Shown: positions 25,654 to 32,842 of the stretch, in pieces | Layout: every line of letters starts with the position of its first letter | Position numbering within the stretch: the stretch's first letter is position 1 | Assembly: GCF_000770635.1 (NCBI RefSeq) | Contig: NZ_AVBF01000002.1 | Coordinates: 89,602 to 153,601 of the forward strand | Reading direction: 5' to 3' | From: Pontibacillus yanchengensis Y32 | GTDB lineage: Bacteria > Bacillota > Bacilli > Bacillales > BH030062 | DNA length: 64,000 nucleotides | Made by a program: the position numbers and the translations under genes | The notes under the pieces: model-generated | What the model was told of the DNA's origin: nothing | The model's database searches: none | The model's input: only the letters and a program-made list of their open reading frames with translations

Positions 25654-27594
25654 TTACACCTCTACGTAGTAAACGAATTTTAATGATTTGTTTAAGCTTT
25701 CTTTTAAATTTAATTCAAGTTGCGCTACCCCTTGTGTGATCTGCACATTATTAATTACATTTTGACTATAGGGGCAATTTCCGCCTGAATTTAAATCAAT
25801 AATATGATTATAATTATCTTGAATGTTAAATTCATTTGGGTATTCCACACCCATTCCATCAATTACTGCTAAAGAAATGTTGCAATACGTATCATTTTTA
25901 ATATGCTCACTTTTTGTAAAATCAAATTTAACCATCTCTTTATTTCCTACTATCAGGCGTTCAACCATATCGGGATGGGCACTATAAATGGTAGATAATT
26001 GCTCTTGTTTTTCAGTATGTTTATCACTATCTCGGCTTTTTTGTCGCTTTAAAGGATCGCGCTTCTTCTTAGATGGACCTGGATTCTTCTTTGAACCCTG
26101 CTTACTGTCCTTTCTTTCACGCTTCTCTTTTATAGGCACATCGCTAGATGTTTTTACTAAAGGTTTATTCCCATCATTTATCATAACGGTTCCAAGAGTA
26201 TCAGATAAATCTTTTTTAAATTGTGTTTCCAAAACATACAATATGTCCGCAGTATTCATTTGGCCATCAGTTGGATTATTTTTCTTTATGGCTTCTTCAA
26301 TAACTTTTGAAATTTCACGAGATAAATTGCTCATGAACTTTTTTGCACGTTTCTTTTGATTAGGATCTTTTATATCATCAGGAGATAATTTTGTATGCGA
26401 CTCATTTTCTAGTAATTTTAAGTACTTATCTTCTGCCGAACTCCCAATTAATACCGCGTTAAAAGGCTTAGTAGCTTTCCCCTCTATTTTAAAATCCTCA
26501 ATCTTCATACCAATCGTTCTAACGATAGCAACCCGACCTTTCGGTATTTGTTCATCATAATAAAAATAAAGATTGAAATGATAATCTTCTACACCGTCTG
26601 ATACTTTAATCACTTCAGGTGTTTCGTTCAAATAAGTATCTACATACAAAGGTGTGAACACTTTTTTTGCTTCCGTAATATCCTGGACATAATATTCTGG
26701 GTCTTTAATGTAGTTAAGTATTGTATCGTTTGTAACCTCTTTCTCATTTACGATTACTTTTAATTTCCCTTCCAAAATCGATAAGAAAAAACTGTCACAT
26801 ATGCTTCTGATAATTTCTCTCTCATTATCGTATTCTTCACGGAAATAAGGGATAATAATTTTAAGCCCCCGAGTGTTTTTCTCAAAAACTTGATCAAAGT
26901 TATTCTCATATGGATAAAACTTAGACTTATTTCCTTCTAATTTAATATCAGTAAAATATCCAGTCGAACGGTAACAATGACCTTTATATAGATGTTCAAT
27001 TAATTGGACTGTTCCCCCTAAGTGTTTATCGCCGTTTTCATCACAATTTGCAAAGTACATAAGATGTAAATCTGACGCAGCATTGGAAGCGATTTTTCCA
27101 ACACCATGCGATCCCCCGCGTGAAGTTTCTAGTGATGAGTCCTCCTCTTCAAAGTGCACTCCCTTGCTATAGGCATAAATCCCCCATGTATCTTTTTTGG
27201 AGCCACTCTGACCATTTCTGGCACCTGTTAGGCCTCGAGTATTTGAATCCTCGAAAGATATATACCTTACTTCTTCTTGATTAATTTTATTTACCATGTG
27301 CTGTATCGTTTCTTTTGTATAACCATTTCGTCCTTCTAAACACTTAATCCTTTCAATCACTTCGTTAATACCTGGAATATTTGCTTTCTTAATACTTCCT
27401 GTTTCAATAGTAAGAATAACCGGATTTTCATTTCCAGGTAAACGACCGTCCAGAGAATTTTGTGCATTTTCACGTGTTAGACCCTTTATCCCCATATTAT
27501 AAAAACGTTCTAAAATTTTATTGAAATTTGATTCTTCTATATTTGGTATCGGTGAAAATTTCCATTTTTCCTCATTAGTGACGTTTAAGTTCAT
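25654..27594 (-). CDS. GHKL-type (MutL/MORC/Hsp90-like) ATPase, first gene of an unknown three-gene operon
   Basis: 646-aa protein with a Bergerat-fold ATPase at the N-terminus. The N-box is TRENAQNSLDG (40-50), the G1 box FEDSNTRGLTG (114-124), and the G2 box RGGSHGVGKIAS (159-170). A middle alpha/beta part follows (to ~430). Then comes a basic, low-complexity linker (about 485-525, KKKRDPLKRQKSRDSDKHTE) that could bind nucleic acid, and a C-terminal beta-rich domain. Prokaryotic MutL/MORC-like ATPases are known in conflict systems, often with helicases and nucleases; no such partner is seen here. GGAG lies 6 bases before the ATG. It leads a tight operon with two unknown genes. Confidence 0.8.
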   Translation of the reverse strand: MNLNVTNEEKWKFSPIPNIEESNFNKILERFYNMGIKGLTRENAQNSLDGRLPGNENPVILTIETGSIKKANIPGINEVIERIKCLEGRNGYTKETIQHMVNKINQEEVRYISFEDSNTRGLTGARNGQSGSKKDTWGIYAYSKGVHFEEEDSSLETSRGGSHGVGKIASNAASDLHLMYFANCDENGDKHLGGTVQLIEHLYKGHCYRSTGYFTDIKLEGNKSKFYPYENNFDQVFEKNTRGLKIIIPYFREEYDNEREIIRSICDSFFLSILEGKLKVIVNEKEVTNDTILNYIKDPEYYVQDITEAKKVFTPLYVDTYLNETPEVIKVSDGVEDYHFNLYFYYDEQIPKGRVAIVRTIGMKIEDFKIEGKATKPFNAVLIGSSAEDKYLKLLENESHTKLSPDDIKDPNQKKRAKKFMSNLSREISKVIEEAIKKNNPTDGQMNTADILYVLETQFKKDLSDTLGTVMINDGNKPLVKTSSDVPIKEKRERKDSKQGSKKNPGPSKKKRDPLKRQKSRDSDKHTEKQEQLSTIYSAHPDMVERLIVGNKEMVKFDFTKSEHIKNDTYCNISLAVIDGMGVEYPNEFNIQDNYNHIIDLNSGGNCPYSQNVINNVQITQGVAQLELNLKESLNKSLKFVYYVEV

Positions 27595-27752
27595 ATTAGG
27601 CTCCTTTACTTCTTTGTTGATGGTAATATTTTACCATATAAATAAAATTTGTTGGTTTTTATTAATTAAAATTTTATTAGAAGCCCGAATATTATTATTT
27701 TATTGTATGAATTTATACTTCAAAATTAATTAAAACGCGTTATTCTATTATT

Positions 27753-27784
27753 AAAAAACGCCTCTCTTTTAAGAAGAGAGACGT
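27753..27784 (-). terminator. terminator at the end of fragment B
   Basis: On the minus strand AACGTCTCTCTT pairs with AAGAGAGGCGTT around TCTTAAAA-type loop bases, followed by a T-run. The stop codon of fragment B lies in the loop, as expected for a gene end. Confidence 0.7.
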
Positions 27785-27880
27785 TCATCTGAATTATTAT
27801 TTTTTCTACGAAGATGACTCACACATTCAACATGGGTTGAAAAGTGATTGCAGATGAACTTGATTGTAGTAGTGTTTACC
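27769..27880 (-). pseudogene. fragment B: possible 3' end of an RlmCD-type methyltransferase gene
   Basis: The minus strand reads STHVECVSHLRRK, then NNNSDERLSS and a stop within a terminator (HVECV codons at 27820-27834). It is related to fragment A over about 80-110 bases including GGTAAACACT upstream, roughly 70% identical by eye. It lies between the retron and the GHKL operon. The motif suits an RlmCD/RumA C-terminus, but no intact gene precedes it. The likeliest reading is a gene end left at an insertion junction. Confidence 0.45.
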
Positions 27881-27987
27881 TGTCCCTAATAAATATAAAG
27901 AAATAAACAGGGATAGGTACACTATCCCAATAGACAACATAGTTACTATCCCTCGTCAATAATAAAACACTTTATTCAGATAGGAAA

Positions 27988-28023
27988 GTAAGAAGCAGGA
28001 ACTTTGTAGTTCCTGCTTCTTAC
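27988..28023. terminator. perfect 16-bp hairpin after the retron reverse transcriptase
   Basis: GTAAGAAGCAGGAACT and its exact complement enclose a 4-base loop, 15 bp after the reverse-transcriptase stop. There is little T-run on either strand, so termination may be weak or it may protect the mRNA end. Confidence 0.6.
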
Positions 28024-28038
28024 AAAACCAATAATATT

Positions 28039-29061
28039 CTATTCCCAATCTAATTTCTGGATTTTTTTGATATATTCCGAACCTTTATCAGGGTCTACCA
28101 TATATATAAATCTTGCTAAACCTATTAGATACCCTTTAAAATTAGAAATCGTTATTAGACCATGGTACTTTAAGTGCTCATTCACACCAAACCTTTGGCA
28201 ATAGTATAATTCTTTATTTAACCTTCGATAATACTTTTGTGGAATTCTTACACCATATTGTGAAACAACTATACCTGTGACAATTTTCGTATGTTTATTC
28301 TTTCTCACCCTTGTTTTCTTTTCATTAATCAAAAAATTATTCTCTCTAAAATTATGTAATACTATATTTTTTATATTTTTTATTAATTTCAAATAACCAT
28401 TTTTTTGTGGACCAGAAAAGGTAATATCATCTGCATATCTGGAATAAGAAATATTGAGTTTATTTGCCTGTTTTTTAAATTCCTCATCAATCTCTCTACA
28501 ATAAATATTGGATATCATTGGACTTGTGGGAAATCCTTGTACTAAACTCTCATTAATTGTGGTTAAAGAACTTAATGCTTCACTCACTTTTTCTGTGTAA
28601 CCAATTTCCAAAAATATCTTTTTCACTTCATTTTGTTTAATTGAGGGGAAAAAATCTTTAATATCTGTTGAATACACCCAAAAAGGTTCATTATATTGAT
28701 GAACTTCAGCATTAGTCAGTATTGATTTATTCTTTACAAATCCATGAGCAGATTCTGAGACCTTGATATTAAATAATATATTTTTTAATATCCATCTCTG
28801 AATAGTTTTAAGTTTATAACTAGGCTTCCAAACTTCCCTTGAACTTCCGTCCCTCTTACTTATGGTGTACTGATTAGTATTTTCTAACACGAATTCTTTT
28901 ATATTATCGTTCGGCAAATCAAAAAGCATTACCAATTGATTTATGTCAAATATAATAGGAGAGTTTTTTAAGTGTAAGTTCCTGGCATACTGAATGTACG
29001 CTTCTTTCTCCTTTTCCAATAAACTACTTTTCTTAATGTTATCCAGTATCTTATCAAACAT
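28039..29061 (-). CDS. retron reverse transcriptase
   Basis: 340-aa RT. It shows SESAHGFVKNKSI (102-114), catalytic Asp133 in STDIKDFFPS, QGFPTSPMISNI (175-186), YSRYADDITFSG (YADD 209-212) and the retron-specific VTG (261-263) with the thumb region downstream. It reverse-transcribes the msd part of the adjacent RNA (29075-29222), leaving the cDNA joined to the RNA through a 2',5' branch. The ATG has no proper ribosome site: the only AAAGGGGAGG lies 21 bases upstream, inside the predicted msd hairpin and a2. Translation may therefore depend on RNA structure or coupling. It is the last gene of the retron operon. Confidence 0.93.
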   Translation of the reverse strand: MFDKILDNIKKSSLLEKEKEAYIQYARNLHLKNSPIIFDINQLVMLFDLPNDNIKEFVLENTNQYTISKRDGSSREVWKPSYKLKTIQRWILKNILFNIKVSESAHGFVKNKSILTNAEVHQYNEPFWVYSTDIKDFFPSIKQNEVKKIFLEIGYTEKVSEALSSLTTINESLVQGFPTSPMISNIYCREIDEEFKKQANKLNISYSRYADDITFSGPQKNGYLKLIKNIKNIVLHNFRENNFLINEKKTRVRKNKHTKIVTGIVVSQYGVRIPQKYYRRLNKELYYCQRFGVNEHLKYHGLITISNFKGYLIGLARFIYMVDPDKGSEYIKKIQKLDWE

Positions 29062-29074
29062 AACTTTAAATTTA

Positions 29075-29222
29075 GGTGACTACCTCCCCTTTAAATTATG
29101 AATTGTTAATTTAAAGGGGTATGGTGATTCTGTTGGTTTCTACAGAATTACCATTTCTCTTTTGAAATAAGAATTCAATACATACTTACTTCGATTAGCA
29201 CTTGCTAAAAGTCTAGTCACCC
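29075..29222 (-). ncRNA. retron msr-msd RNA
   Basis: The 148 bases between the winged-helix gene and the RT gene fold as a retron template. The a1 (GGTGACTA, minus, 29221-29214) and a2 (TAGTCACC, 29082-29075) repeats are perfect complements, extendable by a G-U and a T-A pair. After a1 comes TTTTAGC, placing a candidate branching G at about 29205, in a small hairpin (29195-29208). A second msr hairpin lies at 29162-29178. Two long msd hairpins follow: 29121-29154 (13 bp, one mismatch, 8-base loop) and 29086-29119 (13 perfect bp, 8-base loop). Layout and RT proximity are as in known retrons; exact ends are inferred. Confidence 0.85.
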
Positions 29223-29229
29223 ATATTAA

Positions 29230-29237
29230 TTATACCT
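29230..29237 (-). promoter_or_regulatory. candidate -10 element (TATAAT) for the retron RNA
   Basis: A perfect TATAAT lies on the minus strand just upstream of a1, so a transcript would start close to the msr 5' end. The -35 region (TTCCAA at 17-bp spacing) is weak. The same stretch also holds AAAGGAGG followed by the three-codon frame ATG GGT GAC TAG. Confidence 0.45.
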
Positions 29238-29246
29238 CCTTTGTAA

Positions 29247-29546
29247 TCATTTTGGAATATAATTCTTCAAAGGACTTTCGTCCACGATTATTGTAGTTTC
29301 TTCTATATCCTCAAGGCTGAACGCGTTTAAATTTGAGCGCTCTAGGGTGTTATATCCCTCGTTTGTAATATGTAGTTCACCCTCTTTAAATATAACTAAC
29401 TCCGATTTAATCAGAAAATCAATAACATGGAAAACTTGTTCTGCAGTAATACTTAAATATTCTTTTATAGTATCTATAGTTAAATCCATGGCATGATCCC
29501 TTATAATTAATAAAACGATGTCTCTTTTCATAGGAGAGAATTTCAA
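29247..29546 (-). CDS. retron-associated winged-helix protein
   Basis: 99-aa protein with a winged-helix fold: three helices (SPMKRDIVLLIIRDHAM, TIDTIKEYLSITAEQVFHV, DFLIKSELV) then a beta wing (IFKEGELHITNEGYNTLE). It starts at TTG (29546), with AAGGTAGTGA just upstream; the next ATG, five codons in, lacks a site. It lies 17 bp after the PRTase-like gene and immediately before the retron RNA. Retron classes that pair a PRTase-like effector with a small winged-helix protein have been described (type III in the Mestre et al. scheme, as I recall). It probably bridges DNA or msDNA and the effector. Confidence 0.8.
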   Translation of the reverse strand: MKFSPMKRDIVLLIIRDHAMDLTIDTIKEYLSITAEQVFHVIDFLIKSELVIFKEGELHITNEGYNTLERSNLNAFSLEDIEETTIIVDESPLKNYIPK

Positions 29547-29563
29547 ATGAGCTCACTACCTTT

Positions 29564-30670
29564 TTAATGTCTTATAAAATTCAATGTATCCTTCATCTCA
29601 GTTTTACTGAATTTTCTTTTCTTTTTATTCCTTTTGGTTCTAAGAAATAAAGGGGTCCAAGTCGAACTCTCTTCAGAAAGTAAAGTTAAATTATTATTTG
29701 GGGCATTTACAAATGAAGCAATTGCATGATTCATACTATAACCACTTTGTGTCAACCGATAATATTCATTTATATTTCTTATTAATTTTTTTACATCATC
29801 TATTTCTTCGTTCGAAAATACTATCTCTTCAGCTAAAACATTTATTGACTCCTTATAGTAACTAACTTGGATATTAATGTTAAGATCAATAGCTTTTTCT
29901 TCTATAGCTTCCAAACCTGATTTACTAGCCTCAATCACCCATAAAAATAGATTAATATCAATTTTGCTACCTGATATGACATTATTTATCTTTTTTAAAA
30001 ACTTTATTACAGAATCACCTGTACCAATAAAGTCATCTATTATAATTAAATTTTGTACAGATAAAAATTCTTCATAAAAAATTTCCCCAAGACTTTCTGA
30101 ATCATCAATTCTATACTTTCTATCCTCTTCTAATTTTGAAATCCGTTTTTCTATCTTATCCCTTACTCTGTTATTATCACTATGTATCTTTAAATTCTCT
30201 CTTAGAACATAAATGCTTTTTTCCAATTCTTTAACTGTAGAGTCGTTTTCAACAACTTTATCCCTAGTATATTCAAAGTTAGTTTTATATTTTTCAAGAA
30301 ATTCGGATACGCATTCCACTTTAATGTTATTAGCATCAATTTCATTAACCAACCGAAAACTAGATAACATATCAATGGATGATTCAATTCGACCCTTTCT
30401 TCTCAAAGGAAAAAACAAAGAGTTTTGTAAAAATTCATTAAAGTTATTTCTCTTACTTGCTTGATCTTCAAATATATTTTTATATGCCTCTGCTGCTAAG
30501 CTTTCAGAGTAGTAATTAAATTTATGGCATATCTTCAATAGTGTTTGGAACTCTCTTTGATTAAGCTCTTTTTCCCACTGTTTTAGAATTTTTATCTTTT
30601 CATTTCTTCGATCTTGATTTAAATCCCATAAATTAACTAAATCATTAATCTCTATAATTTGCTTTAACAT
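29564..30670 (-). CDS. retron-associated phosphoribosyltransferase-like effector
   Basis: 368-aa protein. The PRPP-binding motif of type I phosphoribosyltransferases is clear: NLIIIDDFIGTGDSVIKFL (about 207-225). A charged coiled-coil-like stretch (about 140-187) precedes it. The C-terminal part has NAPNNNLTLLSEESSTW and a strongly basic tail (RTKRNKKKRKFSK). The C-terminal NAPNN...W.PLF signature recurs in PRTase-like proteins of conflict systems. It is first in the retron operon and is the probable toxin arm, held inactive by RT-msDNA until phage attack (inference from other tripartite retrons). AGGGAG lies 8 bases before the ATG. Confidence 0.8.
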   Translation of the reverse strand: MLKQIIEINDLVNLWDLNQDRRNEKIKILKQWEKELNQREFQTLLKICHKFNYYSESLAAEAYKNIFEDQASKRNNFNEFLQNSLFFPLRRKGRIESSIDMLSSFRLVNEIDANNIKVECVSEFLEKYKTNFEYTRDKVVENDSTVKELEKSIYVLRENLKIHSDNNRVRDKIEKRISKLEEDRKYRIDDSESLGEIFYEEFLSVQNLIIIDDFIGTGDSVIKFLKKINNVISGSKIDINLFLWVIEASKSGLEAIEEKAIDLNINIQVSYYKESINVLAEEIVFSNEEIDDVKKLIRNINEYYRLTQSGYSMNHAIASFVNAPNNNLTLLSEESSTWTPLFLRTKRNKKKRKFSKTEMKDTLNFIRH

Positions 30671-30994
30671 TTGAATACTCCCTAATAATAGCTAAGCCCA
30701 CCCCAATATTTAATATATGAATCAGGAAAATTAAAGGATATATAAACCGCCGCCAAACCCTCAAACCATATTTTACCTTATAAACATTTTTATACCAACT
30801 AATATTATAGCAAAGTTTCTTAGGAGGATTCTGAAAGAATATGAAGCCATTGAAAAATGGAGGTTATTAAGCCTTATTTCAAATTTCAGCCATTTAAATT
30901 TCAATTAAAGAAATATATGTACTCCTGCCTCTACCACCCCCAACAAATAAATAACTTTCATTATTAATCATTAACCATAATTACCTAATCAATT
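30671..30994. other. intergenic region upstream of the retron operon
   Basis: AT-rich stretch between the helicase gene stop and the retron. It contains a minus-strand TATAAT near 30800-30810 that could serve the retron operon. I find no strong terminator for the upstream operon, and no gene. Read-through from the Gabija-like genes into the retron is therefore possible. Confidence 0.35.
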
Positions 30995-32824
30995 TTATTG
31001 ATTAAAAACAAGATATTCTCTAGGAAGTTCCCTCAAAAATGGAGATACTTCTAATCTTTCAATCCTTTTCTCCAAAGGATTAAACCATTCTCTTGACGCT
31101 GTAATACAAAGGTTAAACATAGCACGAGTTATTCCGACATAAAATAAACGGCGCTCTTCTTGGATTGTATTTTCTACACCTTGTTTAATTTTAGGAAATA
31201 TTCCATTTGACACACCACTAATCACAACATTCTCAAATTCTAATCCCTTAACTTGATGTATAGTTCCTATAAACACTTCATTTTTAGAAAGTTTTAAGAG
31301 GTTATTTACATCTAAAATATATCTATAATTTTTAACCAACTCTTTGGCAGACCCATTTGTTTCTTGTTCTATGACACGGCGTATATTCCCATAAAATTTT
31401 TCTTTATTTTTTAGTTTTTCTTTTTCAGATACCTTATTATAAGCTAAATCAAAAACATCTAAGATATGATGGGATTTAAATAATTCATTTAATATTCCAT
31501 CAACTATATATAACTGTTTTTTACTAAAAAATAGTGCTAAATCTACATCATCGTATAAAATATCATCGTGTTTTCTTATATAATCATAGATTTTTTCTTG
31601 AGTCCTCCTCCCAATACCTGGCAAAAAAAGCACAAATTCAGATAATAAACTTAATGTTAAATATTCTTTAAACCTTAAGGCTACTATAAACCATTGTACG
31701 ACAGGATCTTTTAAAATCATGTCAGGCTTTAACTCATAAGTCTGAACACCAACTTCATCTAATTCTTTAGAAACTCGAGATATTATAATTTTAGAAAGAT
31801 TAACCTTTTCTCTAAATAGTATTGCACAGTTCCCTTTATTTTCTTTATTCCAATAGATAATTAAATTTTTTATTCTTAGTACTTCTTCATCAATACTGCT
31901 ACACATATATATACCAATTTTCGACCCATCTGGGTTATTTGTGTGCATTGGAATTCTTGACAATCTGTTTGTGTTATTACTAATTAAAGAATTTGCTACT
32001 TGTACAATATTATTGGTAGACCTATGGTTATATGAAAGGTGATATTTTGAAGCTTTAAATACATCAATAAAGTCATTAATATTCTTTTCTTCTGCCCCTC
32101 TAAATTCATAAATAATTTGGTCCTCATCAGCAACTGACAAAATATTAGAATATAATCCAAGTATCATTAACATTTTGAATTGAAGCTGGTCAGTATCCTG
32201 GAATTCATCTACTAATATAGCTGGGTATGCACCCTGAAACACCCTTCTCAGCCAATTGGAATTCTGAAGTAATTCGATACACTTACTTATTAAATCAGAG
32301 TAATCTATAAGGCCTTTTTCCTCTTTGAAGCTGTTATAAGAACATAAAGCATCAGCATATTCCTGAGCGTGTTTTCCCACGAACCTTTCTCTATCTTTTT
32401 CATTAGCAATTGATGCATATTTTTGATAAAAGAGATCGAATGAGAAGGCTTGATATGTACTTTCTAATTCTTTTATTAATGCTTTCCTTTCATCAATTGG
32501 AAATAACTTCAGTGGATAGGATATATCTATTAAATAACCGTATGTTCTTAAAATCTTATATCCTAAACCATGATAAGTAAAAACTTCAATAAAACTACTA
32601 TCCGGAATATTTGCCTTTTCAATACGAGATTGTAATTCTATTGAAGCCTTTTTATTAAATGTTAAAACTAAGGCTTTTTTTCCGGAAGAGTTAAAATAAT
32701 CTTGTTGGGCTAGTATTTCTAGCTTTCTTATTATCAACCTTGTTTTACCTGCTCCAGGTCCAGCTAAAACTAAGGCTGAAGATTTATTATCTAGAATTAT
32801 TTCTTCAATTATATTTTCATTCAT
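30995..32824 (-). CDS. UvrD-like helicase, GajB-like partner of the OLD nuclease
   Basis: 609-aa superfamily 1 helicase. The Walker A is VLAGPGAGKTRL (19-30), the DExx box DEFQD, motif III LSVADEDQIIYEFRG, motif IV-type YNHRST, and motif VI region FYVGITRAMFNL with QVKGLEFENVV before it. It lies 18 bp downstream of an OLD-family ATPase-TOPRIM gene, the gene pair that defines Gabija. GajB of the studied Bacillus cereus system is about 490 aa, so this one is longer. It would act with GajA in sensing or degrading phage DNA. The start has GAGG 9 bases upstream. Confidence 0.85.
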   Translation of the reverse strand: MNENIIEEIILDNKSSALVLAGPGAGKTRLIIRKLEILAQQDYFNSSGKKALVLTFNKKASIELQSRIEKANIPDSSFIEVFTYHGLGYKILRTYGYLIDISYPLKLFPIDERKALIKELESTYQAFSFDLFYQKYASIANEKDRERFVGKHAQEYADALCSYNSFKEEKGLIDYSDLISKCIELLQNSNWLRRVFQGAYPAILVDEFQDTDQLQFKMLMILGLYSNILSVADEDQIIYEFRGAEEKNINDFIDVFKASKYHLSYNHRSTNNIVQVANSLISNNTNRLSRIPMHTNNPDGSKIGIYMCSSIDEEVLRIKNLIIYWNKENKGNCAILFREKVNLSKIIISRVSKELDEVGVQTYELKPDMILKDPVVQWFIVALRFKEYLTLSLLSEFVLFLPGIGRRTQEKIYDYIRKHDDILYDDVDLALFFSKKQLYIVDGILNELFKSHHILDVFDLAYNKVSEKEKLKNKEKFYGNIRRVIEQETNGSAKELVKNYRYILDVNNLLKLSKNEVFIGTIHQVKGLEFENVVISGVSNGIFPKIKQGVENTIQEERRLFYVGITRAMFNLCITASREWFNPLEKRIERLEVSPFLRELPREYLVFNQ

Positions 32825-32842
32825 CCTAATTCACCTCATATA

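Noticed and set aside
28039..29061. Group II intron or DGR reverse transcriptase
   Set aside because: No maturase/X domain or intron RNA domains, no variable-repeat pair; the VTG motif and adjacent msr-msd RNA fit a retron.
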